Below, piece after piece: positions 21,937 to 31,103 of a stretch of 64,000 nucleotides of DNA. The translations under genes were made by a program, and so were the position numbers. The DNA is taken from the NCBI RefSeq assembly GCF_027913215.1, contig NZ_CP115784.1:3171501-3235500 (forward strand). The letters are read 5' to 3'. The notes beneath the pieces were generated by a model, which worked only from the letters and a program-made list of their open reading frames with translations, searched no databases and was not told the origin of the DNA. This DNA is from Paracoccus aerodenitrificans. Lineage in GTDB: Bacteria; Pseudomonadota; Alphaproteobacteria; Rhodobacterales; Rhodobacteraceae. Within the stretch, counting starts at the first letter, position 1. Each line of letters opens with the position of its first letter.

Positions 21937-22677
21937 TCACGGAAGAATACGGAGGGGCTGGAAAACCGGCCCCTCTTTTTCATTGGCGAAATAGCCCTCG
22001 ATCCCGAAGACCTGCGCCAGATGATCCGGGATCAGCACATCGTGCGGGGTTCCGTCCGCAACGATCCGGCCCCGATCCATCAGCACCAGCCGCGTGCAAT
22101 GCCGCGCCGCCAGTCCCAGATCGTGCAGCGACACGATGACGGTGCGGCCCTCATCGGCAAGTTCGCGGAACAGCGCCATCACCGAGATCTGATAGGCCGG
22201 ATCGAGACCCGCGACCGGCTCATCCGCCAGCAGCACCGGCGTGTTCTGCGCAAGGGCGCGAGCGATCAGGGTCCGGGCCTGCTCGCCGCCGGACAGTTCG
22301 GTAATCCTGCGGCGCCGCAGATGGGTGAGCCCCATGCGGGTCAGCGCGGCCTCGATATGGGCGGGATCGGCTTCGGGGCGGCGATGAGGGATGCGGCCAA
22401 GCCGGATCAGCGCCTCGACAGAGACAGGCCAGGCGGCTTCTCGGGTCTGGGGCAGCCACGCCGCGGCAAGGGCGCGTCTTGCCGGGGGCAGGGCGGCAAG
22501 GCTGGATTTTCCACTGGCCGGGATCAGGCCCAATGCGGCGCGGAGCAGCGTTGTTTTTCCCGCGCCGTTCGGGCCGATCAGCCCGACGCATTCACCGGGA
22601 CCGATATTCAGCGTCACGCCGTTAAGCGTCACATTCCGCCCGCGTCTGACCGACAGGTCCGAGATATCGAAGCGCAT
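21937..22677 (-). CDS. btuD: Cobalamin ABC transporter, ATPase subunit
   Basis: A 246-residue ABC ATPase that powers B12 import. It has Walker A GPNGAGKT (35-42), signature LSGGEQ, Walker B VLLADEP and the switch His in SLHDLGLAARH. The true start is the ATG at 22677, which overlaps the btuC stop by one base (TGATG); the reading frame runs further upstream, but that part is antisense-frame noise within btuC. It is last in the btuB-btuF-btuC-btuD operon. Sequence alone does not separate B12 from haem or siderophore ATPases; the riboswitch ahead of the operon decides for cobalamin. Confidence 0.9.
   Translation of the reverse strand: MRFDISDLSVRRGRNVTLNGVTLNIGPGECVGLIGPNGAGKTTLLRAALGLIPASGKSSLAALPPARRALAAAWLPQTREAAWPVSVEALIRLGRIPHRRPEADPAHIEAALTRMGLTHLRRRRITELSGGEQARTLIARALAQNTPVLLADEPVAGLDPAYQISVMALFRELADEGRTVIVSLHDLGLAARHCTRLVLMDRGRIVADGTPHDVLIPDHLAQVFGIEGYFANEKEGPVFQPLRILP
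21952..21980 (+). terminator. Rho-independent terminator of katG, inside the btuD 3' end
   Basis: GAGGGGCTGG (21952-21961) pairs with CCGGCCCCTC (21966-21975) over an AAAA loop, with one G-T pair, and is followed by five T residues. The stem lies 40 bases past the katG stop and within the last codons of the opposing btuD gene, where it encodes part of KEGPVFQPL. A smaller hairpin, TCCGGG/CCCGGA, precedes it. Confidence 0.8.
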
Positions 22678-23654
22678 CACATCCCCCGCCTTTGCCGCCA
22701 GATCAGATGCAGGAAAACCGGAGCGCCGATGATCGCCATCACCACCCCAAGCTTCAGATCGCGGCCCGGCAGAACCACCCGAACCGCGATATCGGCTGCC
22801 AGCACAAGTGCCGCTCCGCCAAGCGCTGAGGCAGGCAGCAATCGCTCCGGCTGCGCCCCGGTCGCGCCGCGCAGAAGATGCGGCACCACCAACCCGACAA
22901 AGCCGATTGCGCCCGCAACCGCTGTTGCCGCGCCGACCATCGCCGCGACACCGAAGACGATGCGCAGCCTCAGCGACCTCAGATTGATCCCCATCGAGGC
23001 CGCGGCATCCTCGCCAAGCGTCAGCGCATCCAGCCCGCGCCCGATACCCCATAGACAGGCCGCGCCCGCTGCCATGAAGGGCGCTGCGATCCCAAGATGG
23101 AGCCATGAGCGATCCGCCAGAGATCCCATCATCCAGAAGACGATTTCGCTTGTGGCGAAAGGGTTGGGCGAGAGGTTCAGCACCAGCGAGGTCAGCGCCC
23201 CGGCGAATGCCGATATGGCGACACCGGCAAGGATCAGCGCCAGCGAACTGCCTCCGGGTCCCGCCAGAAGCAGGATCAGCCCCACCGCCAGCAGCGCGGC
23301 ACCCAGACCGGCAACCGGCAGGGCAAGCGCGAAGCTGGCGGCAAAGCCGGTTTGCAATGCAATCACCGCGCCAAGCGCCGCCGAGGCGGAGACGCCGATT
23401 AGCCCCGGTTCTGCCAGAGGGTTCCTCAGATAGCCCTGCATCGCCGCGCCGCATAGTCCCAGACATGCCCCGATCAGCAATGCAAGCAGGGCGCGGGGAA
23501 GGCGGATCTCGCGCATGACAAGCCCCGCCGCGCCGTCGCCGACAAGCAGGGCGTGCAGACTGTCCAGAGGGCCGATCTCAGCCGGACCTGTCAGCAACGA
23601 CGCTAGAAACAGCACCACACAGAGGGCGGACAAGGCCAGAGATACACGCCTCAT
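22677..23654 (-). CDS. btuC: Cobalamin ABC transporter, FecCD-family permease
   Basis: A 325-residue inner-membrane permease of the FecCD/BtuC family with about ten hydrophobic segments. Family marks include GAALGLCGAAMQGYLRNPLA-type and GAIGFVGLVVPHLLR sequences, the latter being the loop that docks the ATPase. The ATG at 23654 overlaps the btuF stop by four bases (ATGA); longer in-frame extensions lack a start site. It is a neighbour of btuF and btuD, all behind the cobalamin riboswitch, so the substrate is taken to be B12 or related corrinoids. Confidence 0.92.
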   Translation of the reverse strand: MRRVSLALSALCVVLFLASLLTGPAEIGPLDSLHALLVGDGAAGLVMREIRLPRALLALLIGACLGLCGAAMQGYLRNPLAEPGLIGVSASAALGAVIALQTGFAASFALALPVAGLGAALLAVGLILLLAGPGGSSLALILAGVAISAFAGALTSLVLNLSPNPFATSEIVFWMMGSLADRSWLHLGIAAPFMAAGAACLWGIGRGLDALTLGEDAAASMGINLRSLRLRIVFGVAAMVGAATAVAGAIGFVGLVVPHLLRGATGAQPERLLPASALGGAALVLAADIAVRVVLPGRDLKLGVVMAIIGAPVFLHLIWRQRRGM

Positions 23655-24436
23655 TGCGCCAGCCGTGCCGCGACGCCAGCCACCGCCGGAAGGCCGCATA
23701 TCCAGTCCCTGTCGGCAATGCTGATGCGAGCGGCGTCTGACCGGGTAAGCGCGGGATGGTCCAGCACGGATTCTGCGCGGGATGGCGTATCATAGCGGCT
23801 GCCCGTCACGATCAGCTCGGGCGCGGCCATGACAAGCTGCTCCAGCGACAGCGCCCCTCCGGGATGACCCAGCCTGTCAGCGAGAAGCTCCAGCCCGGCG
23901 CGGCGCATGATATCGGCGGAGAGACCTCCGGTCCCGTTTGCGAAACCATTCGCAGCATAGCTTGTCGCCACCCTGCCGCCCCCTTCCGGGATCGCCGCAA
24001 GATCGGCATCGAATCCGGCCAGCAGCTTCGCCGCCCGGGTCTCCTGCTCGAGAAGTCGTCCCATCAGCAGGATATTCTTACGGATGTCGGCAATCGAGGA
24101 TGCCGGGGGTACGGTCTCCACGCGCACACCCAGCCTTTCCAGCATTCCGACCGTAGGTCGCGCGGCATAGGGACCTGCCAGCACCAGATCGGGGCGCGAC
24201 AGATAGATTTCCTCGGCCCCGCCATGATTGAGGCCGATCTTCCTGGCCTCATCCGGCATCAGAGAAACAGCCGGATCGGCGGCAAGCCATGACACCGATT
24301 CAAGCTGGCCGGGTGCGGCGATCAGCATCGCAAGCTGATCGGTGCAGAGATTGACCGAGACGACACGCTGCGGTGCTGCCCCCGCCGGTCCGGCGAGGGC
24401 AAGGGCCACCAGAAGCGCGGTGGCCCGTCCTACCAT
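23651..24436 (-). CDS. btuF: Cobalamin-binding periplasmic protein
   Basis: A 261-residue solute-binding protein of the BtuF/FepB type. It starts with a signal peptide (MVGRATALLVALALAGPAGA), then QRVVSVNLCTDQLAMLIA, the usual first strand of this family, and a RPDLVLAG motif. Two lobes are joined by a long helix. The ATG at 24436 overlaps the end of btuB by seven bases, so it is translated right behind the receptor. In the periplasm it would pass B12 from BtuB to BtuCD. Confidence 0.88.
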   Translation of the reverse strand: MVGRATALLVALALAGPAGAAPQRVVSVNLCTDQLAMLIAAPGQLESVSWLAADPAVSLMPDEARKIGLNHGGAEEIYLSRPDLVLAGPYAARPTVGMLERLGVRVETVPPASSIADIRKNILLMGRLLEQETRAAKLLAGFDADLAAIPEGGGRVATSYAANGFANGTGGLSADIMRRAGLELLADRLGHPGGALSLEQLVMAAPELIVTGSRYDTPSRAESVLDHPALTRSDAARISIADRDWICGLPAVAGVAARLAQ

Positions 24437-26301
24437 TTGGCCTGAAGGCCGAGATAGGCGGTGCGGCCCTGCATCGCGTATCCCCATGAATCGAAATAAT
24501 CCTCATCGAACAGGTTGACCACGCGCCCCGTCGCCCGGACCCGGTCGGTAACATCATATCCCGCCGCGACATTCACGACAGTATATTCCGGCAATTCCGC
24601 AGTTTCATAACTGCCGAAATACTGGCTGTCATAATTTCCGGCGACGTACAGCACCTCTCCGGACAGGTTCCCGCGACCTTCGGCGAAGCGATAATCCGCC
24701 GTGAGACCCAGAGTATGACGCGGGCGGCGGATCTCGACCTGACCGTCAGGGTCCTTCGCGTGAAGATAGGTATAGGCGAAGCCAAGGCTCAGCGCATCGC
24801 TTGCCTGAAAATCGGCGGAAAGCTCGACCCCGCGACGTTTGCTGACGCCGTCCTGATTATAGTAATTCGTACCATCGGCCAGCGGGATGCCGCTGAAGCT
24901 GATCTCGTTTTCCAGTTCCTCCTGGAAATAGGTCAGATCCGCCACGCCGCGCCCGCCTGCGAAGTGAAGCTCTGCCCCGATATCGAAGCCACGGTTTTCT
25001 TCGGGCTTCAGTCCCGGATTTCCGGCATAGCCATAACCGCCGTAAAGTTCGAGATAGCTGGGATTCACGACGCCCGTCCCCGCAGATCCATGAAGCCGAA
25101 CAGGCACGCCCGGCACCTCATAGGACAGGCCCAGAGACCAGGTCGAAGCGTTTTTGAACAGATCGTTATTATCGTGACGCAGGCCAAGCTGGACATCCAG
25201 CCCGTTCGCAAAGGCACCGCGATATTCCAGAATGACCGAATTGCTGGCCCGGTTCTGATCGCTTGCGACGCTGTTTTCATCCTCACGCCGTTCCAGCCCA
25301 AGTGTCAGCGTCTGTGTGGCGGTGAAATATGGGCCGTCCAGACCGAAAGCGCCGCGATAGCGCCAGATATCGGTGCGGGCCTTATCCGCCGCACCACCAT
25401 TCTGGCTCAGCTCGAATCGGGTCTGGTCATAGGACAGGCGATGGACCAGACGGCCATTCAGCGTCTCGGCTTCAGCCCAGATCCGGCCTGCGCTTTCCTT
25501 GCGCTCGGCATAGAGATCGGCATCGATGACATATTCATCGGCGGTCATCGCTGTCCATGATGTCGCGTCGTAATCATATTCCTCTTCGGCATAGCGCATC
25601 AGCATCCCTGCGCTGATCGTATCGGTCAACTGACGGTCGAAGGATAGTTGCGCGGCGCTGCGGCGGATGCCGTCATCCTCGCCGCCATCGCCGGAATGGT
25701 CATAGCCGTCATCGTCGCGGGTCGCTGCGGTGAAACTCACCCCGCCGCGATCGTCCCGGTTGCTGGCATGGACCGAGGCGGACCAGCCATTGCCGATCTC
25801 GACCGATCCGCCCGCCTCGACGCCGCTGCCGCCGGGCTGGCGCGTGATGATATTCACTACACCGGCCGAGGCATCCGCGCCGAAAAACACCGATTGCGGA
25901 CCGCGCAGCACCTCGATGCGCTCGATATTCGCGGTATCCAGTCCCGAGAGGTAATATTCGCTGTCACCCGCCGCCGCGCGGATACCGTCGATCAGCACCA
26001 GAGTGTGATTTCCCTCGGCTCCGCGAATCCTAATCTGGGTGTTCGAGGCACCGAGGCTGCTGACCGACAGACCCGGCACAGAACGCAGCGCATCCTGTAC
26101 ACTGCGGACGCCACGGGCGCGGATCTCTTCGGCGGTCAGGACGGTGTTCGCGCGGCCATAGGCCTGACGCTCGATCGGAGTCAGCCCGCCCTCGATGGTG
26201 ATCTGGTCAAGAAGATAGGGAGTCTCCTGGCCGAGAACCGCCACGGGCAGCAGAGCAGAGGAAATAAGCAATGTCGCAAAGCGCATCGGCATGTCTTTCA
26301 T
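24430..26301 (-). CDS. btuB: TonB-dependent vitamin B12 receptor
   Basis: About 623 residues. A signal peptide (MRFATLLISSALLPVAVLG) is followed by a TonB-box-like DQITIEG, a plug domain (SVQDALRSVPGLSV, then RIRGAEGNHTLVLIDG) and a 22-strand barrel ending in an aromatic residue (GLQAKW), as outer-membrane proteins do. Starts at 26301, 26292 or 26286 are all in frame and differ by only a few residues; none has a strong ribosome site, which fits riboswitch control of initiation. It is first in the operon with btuF, btuC and btuD and directly follows a cobalamin riboswitch. Confidence 0.92.
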   Translation of the reverse strand: MKDMPMRFATLLISSALLPVAVLGQETPYLLDQITIEGGLTPIERQAYGRANTVLTAEEIRARGVRSVQDALRSVPGLSVSSLGASNTQIRIRGAEGNHTLVLIDGIRAAAGDSEYYLSGLDTANIERIEVLRGPQSVFFGADASAGVVNIITRQPGGSGVEAGGSVEIGNGWSASVHASNRDDRGGVSFTAATRDDDGYDHSGDGGEDDGIRRSAAQLSFDRQLTDTISAGMLMRYAEEEYDYDATSWTAMTADEYVIDADLYAERKESAGRIWAEAETLNGRLVHRLSYDQTRFELSQNGGAADKARTDIWRYRGAFGLDGPYFTATQTLTLGLERREDENSVASDQNRASNSVILEYRGAFANGLDVQLGLRHDNNDLFKNASTWSLGLSYEVPGVPVRLHGSAGTGVVNPSYLELYGGYGYAGNPGLKPEENRGFDIGAELHFAGGRGVADLTYFQEELENEISFSGIPLADGTNYYNQDGVSKRRGVELSADFQASDALSLGFAYTYLHAKDPDGQVEIRRPRHTLGLTADYRFAEGRGNLSGEVLYVAGNYDSQYFGSYETAELPEYTVVNVAAGYDVTDRVRATGRVVNLFDEDYFDSWGYAMQGRTAYLGLQAKW

Positions 26302-26432
26302 ATCAGGGCGGTGGCGTTCCCGCACCGGCCCCGGTTGATCGTGATGCCTGCGGATCGGGCCACAGGCGCGGCTGTCACCGCTGCGGCCCATGCCGCTTCC
26401 CCGGTGCCCCACGCACCACGGAAAGGGTGATT

Positions 26433-26598
26433 GCTCAGGCAGGTCTCCTGGCTGGCGGGTCAGTGCTTCACCGGCCTTCCCGGGATGTCCCAGTGGCGTT
26501 TCCGATGTCGCTCGCCGCTTACAGTTGCGGGGGCAGCCACGGTTACCGAACATGTCGTTCCGTGTTCCCTATTCACCAGCGGTATCCCGCCGGACCTC
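26433..26598 (-). promoter_or_regulatory. Cobalamin (adenosylcobalamin) riboswitch
   Basis: Read on the minus strand, the conserved parts appear in order: CCGCTGGTGAATAGGGAA near 26592-26575, the core CCCGCAACTGTAAGCGG around 26532-26516, the B12 box GAAACGCCACTG near 26502-26491, and the closing GACCCGCCAGCCAGGAGACC. These match the known cobalamin aptamer closely. It lies about 130 bases before btuB and should shut down the uptake operon when B12 is plentiful, probably by hiding the btuB ribosome site. Confidence 0.95.
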
Positions 26599-26907
26599 AG
26601 CGGCTTCCGAATGCGTTAAATAAATGCATCGGTCAAGTTCCGGCGTTGGAATTTGTATCTGTTGTCTTCGGGCCTGCGACAACGGGCTGCTGGAGGATGG
26701 GCTTGCGGTATAATCCGGGATTGAAGCGGCGGCCTGTCTTTGCCAACCTCATCTCAGCCAAGAGGAAGAAGATGGAAGAACCGGCCCGTATTTTCCGTAT
26801 AAGATATGTCCGCCTGATATGATCCGCGTCATGACTGCACCTGCCATGTCACCAAAGCCCGGAGTATCGGTCACCGCCTGTCTCTTTATCGTGACGGTGC
26901 GTCTTCC
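26599..26907. other. Intergenic region between the B12 riboswitch and pxpB
   Basis: About 310 bases without a gene. It should hold the minus-strand promoter of the btu operon (TTGACC read on the minus strand at 26636-26631) and the plus-strand promoter of pxpB (a perfect TATAAT at 26709-26714, but with no matching -35). No tRNA, small ORF with a ribosome site, or repeat is apparent. Confidence 0.5.
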
Positions 26908-27648
26908 ATGAGCATGGCTGACGACTATCCCCGCGTTGCCTTTTCCGGGCTGGACGGTCTGGTCGTCAGCTTCGCGCCTCATTTCGACGATACGGCCAAT
27001 CGCGCGGCACTCGCGCTGCGTGCGCGGATCGAGGCCGAGAACTGGTCCGAGCTTCGCGAAACCGCCAGTTCCCTGGTCTCGACCCTGATCCGCTTCGATC
27101 CGCTGAGCGGATCTTCCGAGCGGCTTCGGGACAGGGTGCTGACGCTGCTTGAGGGTTGGGACTGGCGCAATGCCGAACTGCCTGAGGGACGGCGGCGGCT
27201 GGTTATCCCGGCCAGCTTCGATCCCGATATCGCTCCCCAAAGCGATGAGGCCGCAGCGGCGGCGGGGCTGTCCGGTCGCGATGCGCTGATCGAGGCTGTT
27301 TGCGGCGCGGATCTTCGGGTTCTGACCATTGGGTTCGCGCCGGGTCAGCCCTATATCGGCCAGCTTCCGGAGTTTCTGGACCTTCCGCGTCAGCGCAAGC
27401 TGACCCCGCGCGTTCCGGTCGGCGCATTGGGGCTGGCAATCCGGCAGCTTGTGCTGTTCGCCGTCGATACGCAGACCGGGTGGCGCCATGTTGGGCAGAC
27501 CGCGATGCGCCTGTTTCAGCCCGGCAAGGAAGATCCCTTCCTGCTGCGCCCCGGAGACGTGTTGCGGTTCCATCCGGTCAGCGCCGCCGATCTGAGCCCG
27601 CTTTGGGATGATCCGCGCGGCGGGGCACGGATCGAGGATATCGCATGA
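26908..27648 (+). CDS. pxpB: 5-oxoprolinase subunit B
   Basis: A 246-residue protein of the KipI/PxpB family, part of the ATP-driven PxpABC enzyme that opens 5-oxoproline (pyroglutamate) to glutamate. The family block GFAPGQPYIGQLP and the following RQRKLTPRVPVGALGLA are clear. The start may be the ATG at 26908 or at 26914. It overlaps pxpC by four bases, and all three subunits follow in order B-C-A. 5-Oxoproline forms spontaneously from glutamine, so the role is damage clearance and nitrogen recovery in the cytoplasm. Confidence 0.92.
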   Translation: MSMADDYPRVAFSGLDGLVVSFAPHFDDTANRAALALRARIEAENWSELRETASSLVSTLIRFDPLSGSSERLRDRVLTLLEGWDWRNAELPEGRRRLVIPASFDPDIAPQSDEAAAAAGLSGRDALIEAVCGADLRVLTIGFAPGQPYIGQLPEFLDLPRQRKLTPRVPVGALGLAIRQLVLFAVDTQTGWRHVGQTAMRLFQPGKEDPFLLRPGDVLRFHPVSAADLSPLWDDPRGGARIEDIA

Positions 27649-28709
27649 GAACCGCCAGGATCATTTCCGCTCAGGGTACGGTTACCGTGCAGGATATGGG
27701 CCGCACTGGCTGGCTGGCTCAGGGATTGTCGCGCGGCGGGGCGGTCGATCCGCTCGCTGTTTTTGAAGGCGCGGCCCTTCTGGGTCAGGACAGTTCTCTC
27801 GCGGTGATCGAACTGATGTCCGGCAGTCTGCGTCTGCGTGTGGATCAGCCCACGCGGATCGCTCTGACCGGAGCGCCGATGCGGGCGCAGCTTGGCGGTT
27901 CGGCAGAGACCCGCAGTCTCGCATGGCATTGCAGCCATCTGATCCCCTCACGCGCGGAATTATCCATCTCGCCCGGGCCGGATGGCGGCTTTGGCTATCT
28001 GCATTTCGGCGGAGGTCTGGCGGTCGAACAGGTAATGGGTGCGCGATCCGTGCATCTTGCCGCCGGGATTGGCGGCGTTCTGAAGCCGACGGATATACTG
28101 CCGCTTGGAGAGGACCCCGGGTCCTCCGTGGATCTGGTTATTGACCCTCTGCCGCGCTTTGATGGCGGGACGCTGCGGGCAGTGGAAAGCCTGCAAACGC
28201 CGCTTTTCCCGCCCGAGCAGGTCGCGCGGCTTCAGGACACCGTCTTCAGCCGGGATAATCACGGCAACCGGATGGGCGCCCGGCTGGATCCCGGCGGGGC
28301 AGAGCCGTTCTCGGCTTCGGACGGGCTGAATATCGTCTCTGAAATCGTGCAGCCGGGCGATATACAGATTACCGGAGACGGGACGCCCTTTGTGCTGCTG
28401 GCAGAATGTCAAACGACCGGAGGATATCCGCGCATCGCCACGATCCTGCCCTGCGATCTGCCGATTGTGGCGCAGGCTCCGCAAGGGGCCGCTTTGCGTA
28501 TCCGGATGATCGACCGGGAGGCCGGTCTTGCCGCGATGCGGGCGTATCTGCGCGATATTGACGGGCTGACCTCACGGATCGGGCAGCGCCGCCGCGATCC
28601 GGCGCAGATGGGCGATCTGCTGTCCTATAACCTGATCGGCGGGGTGGTGGACGCTGCCCAACCGGATCATTTCCACGCGCATATTCATCACCCCAGGGAA
28701 AAATCATGA
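27645..28709 (+). CDS. pxpC: 5-oxoprolinase subunit C
   Basis: A 354-residue member of the KipA/PxpC (biotin-dependent carboxyltransferase-like) family. The N-terminus carries TVQDMGRTGWLAQGLSRGGA, the usual opening of the family, and CQTTGGYPRIATI is typical of its C-terminal half. It overlaps pxpB by four bases and pxpA by four bases (ATGA), so the three gene products are made in a balanced way. Database names of urea amidolyase or allophanate hydrolase subunit 2 refer to the same fold; the pxpA partner makes 5-oxoprolinase the better name. Confidence 0.92.
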   Translation: MRTARIISAQGTVTVQDMGRTGWLAQGLSRGGAVDPLAVFEGAALLGQDSSLAVIELMSGSLRLRVDQPTRIALTGAPMRAQLGGSAETRSLAWHCSHLIPSRAELSISPGPDGGFGYLHFGGGLAVEQVMGARSVHLAAGIGGVLKPTDILPLGEDPGSSVDLVIDPLPRFDGGTLRAVESLQTPLFPPEQVARLQDTVFSRDNHGNRMGARLDPGGAEPFSASDGLNIVSEIVQPGDIQITGDGTPFVLLAECQTTGGYPRIATILPCDLPIVAQAPQGAALRIRMIDREAGLAAMRAYLRDIDGLTSRIGQRRRDPAQMGDLLSYNLIGGVVDAAQPDHFHAHIHHPREKS

Positions 28710-29479
28710 GCAAGCTTCGCGTCGATCTGAATGCCGATATGGGCGAAAGCTTCGGCCCCTGGAAAATGGGCAATGATGAGGCGCTGCTTGAGGTGATCTC
28801 ATCCACGAATATCGCCTGCGGAGTCCATGCCGGGGATTGGGATGTCATGGCCCGGACCATGAAAATGGCGGTCAGTCAGAATGTCGGGATCGGAGCGCAT
28901 CCGGGACTTCCCGATCTGCAGGGCTTCGGGCGCAGAAATATGGCTCTGCCGCCCGAAAGCGCTGCAAATCTGGTCCGCTGGCAGCTTGGTGCCGCGCAGG
29001 GCATGGCGAAAGCGGCGGGCGGTTCCGTCCGGCATCTGAAGCTTCACGGTGCCATCGCCAATATGGCTTCCCGCGATGAAGAACTGGCGCGAGCCTGTTA
29101 TACCGGGGCGCTGTCTGTTGATCCCAAGATCATTCTGGTCGTTCTGGCAGGCACGGCGCAGCAGCGTGTCGCCGAGGCGATTGGTGCAAGAATGGCCTGT
29201 GAGATCTTCGCCGACCGCGCCTATCATGACGACGCGACACTGGTCGACCGCAGCCAGCCTCATGCGCTGATCCATGACGCCTCGATCGCTGCGCCGAGGA
29301 TCGTCGAAATGGTGCGCGAAGGGGTGATCATTGCAGAATCCGGCAAGCGCATTCCGACAAGAATCGATACGATCTGCCTGCACGGAGACAACCCCGGCGC
29401 GGTCGCTATCGCACAACAGGTCCGCCGGGCTCTGGAAGATGCCGATATCGAAGTTCAGCAGTTTGAAGGCGGGCGGTGA
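28706..29479 (+). CDS. pxpA: 5-oxoprolinase subunit A (LamB/YcsF family)
   Basis: A 257-residue PxpA protein, the third subunit of the 5-oxoprolinase. The start RVDLNADMGESFGPWKMGND is the family signature, and ACGVHAGDWDVM with GAHPGLPDLQGFGRR holds likely metal- or substrate-binding residues. Length is normal (about 250). It overlaps pxpC by four bases; the next gene, gnd, lies about 150 bases further on and is probably a separate unit. Confidence 0.94.
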   Translation: MSKLRVDLNADMGESFGPWKMGNDEALLEVISSTNIACGVHAGDWDVMARTMKMAVSQNVGIGAHPGLPDLQGFGRRNMALPPESAANLVRWQLGAAQGMAKAAGGSVRHLKLHGAIANMASRDEELARACYTGALSVDPKIILVVLAGTAQQRVAEAIGARMACEIFADRAYHDDATLVDRSQPHALIHDASIAAPRIVEMVREGVIIAESGKRIPTRIDTICLHGDNPGAVAIAQQVRRALEDADIEVQQFEGGR

Positions 29480-29633
29480 AGCGGCCCTGCCCTCTGCCGA
29501 TTGGGCGTGAAACAGGTGAATCGCCGTGCTAAGACTGCGGTGAATTCCGATGCCGCCAGTTTGAGAAACGTCTCGCGATAAGCAACGCATCGGCTTGTGC
29601 CGGAAAATCCCGGATCAACGAGGAGAAATATCA

Positions 29634-31052
29634 ATGGATGACAAACCGGGTTATGGGCTTATCGGTCTTGGCACGATGGGCGCGGCTCTGGCGTTGAATA
29701 TCGCCGAGAAAGGCTATCCGATTGCGGTTTTCAACCGGACCGGATCGAAGACCGACGAATTCATCGCAGATGCGGGCGATCTGACCCCGCGACTGACTCC
29801 GGCGAAAACACTGGAGGAACTGGTCAAGGCAATTCAGGCACCGCGGACGATCATTCTGATGGTGCCCGCCGGTGCGCCGGTCGATCAGCAGATCAAGGCC
29901 CTCGCGCCATTGCTCGAACAGGGCGATCTGATCATCGATGCGGGGAATGCGAATTTCGCGAATACCGAAAGACGCACCGAAGAGGCCGCCGGTCAGCTTT
30001 ATGATTTCATGGGGATCGGTGTTTCCGGCGGTGAGGAAGGTGCGCGTCATGGGCCCTCGATCATGGTCGGGGGTCAGCAGGAACATTGGGATCGTGTCGG
30101 TGAGATGTTGCAGGCGATCTCTGCCAAATATGAGGGGACACCCTGCGCGGCGCTGATGGGCAGCGGCGGAGCGGGGCATTTCGTCAAGATGGTCCATAAC
30201 GGCATCGAATATGCCGATATGCAGATGATCGCGGAAAGCTATGCGCTGATGCGGGACGGGCTGGATCTGGGCACGGACCGCATCGCCGCGATCTTCGAGA
30301 CCTGGAATGAGGGCCGGCTGGCCTCTTACCTGATCGAGATTTCGGGCAAGGTCGCCCGTGCAACCGATCCGATTTCGGGCGGGCCGATACTGGATGAAAT
30401 CCGCGATACGGCGGGCCAGAAAGGCACCGGACGCTGGACGGCAATCGAGGCGCAGCAGCTTGGCGTTCCGGTTCCGGTCATCGAGGCGGCTGTCGCTGCC
30501 CGCAACCTGTCCTCGCGGATCGATGAGCGCAAGAAAGGGGCTGAGACATTCGGAGCGATGCCCAAGGCGCTTCCCGAAGGCTCTGTCGACCCCGATCTGC
30601 TTGAGCGGGCGCTGATCGCCGGGAAGATCCTCTGCTATGCGCAGGGTTTCCAGATGCTGGCACAGGCTGCGAAGCAGTATTCTTGGGATTTGCCGATGTC
30701 GACGATTGCGCGGATCTGGCGCGAGGGCTGCATCATCCGCTCGGACATGCTGAACGATATGGCGACGGCGCTTGAGACGGCTCCGGATGGGAACCTGATC
30801 TTTGCCGAGCCGTTCACCGGGCTGCTGCGTGAGAACGAGCAGGCGTTGCGGGATGTGGTGCTGGCCGCGACCGGAGCAGGGATCGCGGTTCCCGCATTGG
30901 CCTCGGGTCTGTGGTGGTTCGATCTGATGCGGACACCGCGCACCCCGGCAAATATGATTCAGGGTCAGCGGGATTTCTTCGGGGCGCATGGCTATGAGCG
31001 TCTCGACGGTAAAGACGCCCCGCATGGTCCCTGGGGCAGTGCGGCAGGCTGA
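29634..31052 (+). CDS. gnd: 6-phosphogluconate dehydrogenase, decarboxylating
   Basis: A 472-residue enzyme of the oxidative pentose phosphate pathway that turns 6-phosphogluconate into ribulose 5-phosphate and CO2 while reducing NADP. The N-terminal dinucleotide fold is GLIGLGTMGAALALNIAE, and the active-site block GSGGAGHFVKMVHNGIEYAD, with the catalytic lysine, is intact. The length is that of the long, NADP-using form. The ATG at 29634 follows CGAGGAGAAA, which decides against an upstream in-frame start. It stands alone between pxpA and the convergent SURF1 gene. Confidence 0.96.
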   Translation: MDDKPGYGLIGLGTMGAALALNIAEKGYPIAVFNRTGSKTDEFIADAGDLTPRLTPAKTLEELVKAIQAPRTIILMVPAGAPVDQQIKALAPLLEQGDLIIDAGNANFANTERRTEEAAGQLYDFMGIGVSGGEEGARHGPSIMVGGQQEHWDRVGEMLQAISAKYEGTPCAALMGSGGAGHFVKMVHNGIEYADMQMIAESYALMRDGLDLGTDRIAAIFETWNEGRLASYLIEISGKVARATDPISGGPILDEIRDTAGQKGTGRWTAIEAQQLGVPVPVIEAAVAARNLSSRIDERKKGAETFGAMPKALPEGSVDPDLLERALIAGKILCYAQGFQMLAQAAKQYSWDLPMSTIARIWREGCIIRSDMLNDMATALETAPDGNLIFAEPFTGLLRENEQALRDVVLAATGAGIAVPALASGLWWFDLMRTPRTPANMIQGQRDFFGAHGYERLDGKDAPHGPWGSAAG

Positions 31053-31070
31053 GGGCCTGCCTGTAGCGGG

Positions 31071-31098
31071 ATCCGGGGCGGTGCTTCGCGCCCCGGAT
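31071..31098. terminator. Hairpin between convergent gnd and SURF1 genes
   Basis: ATCCGGGGCG (31071-31080) and CGCCCCGGAT (31089-31098) form a perfect ten-base-pair stem over an eight-base loop. It lies between two convergent genes. Neither side has a T run, so it may end transcription weakly in both directions or protect 3' ends. Confidence 0.55.
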
Positions 31099-31103
31099 GG
31101 CAT

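Noticed and set aside
22678..23466. Upstream extension of btuD to about 509 residues
   Set aside because: The added part lies antisense-frame within btuC and lacks ABC features; the TGATG junction at 22677 gives the natural start.
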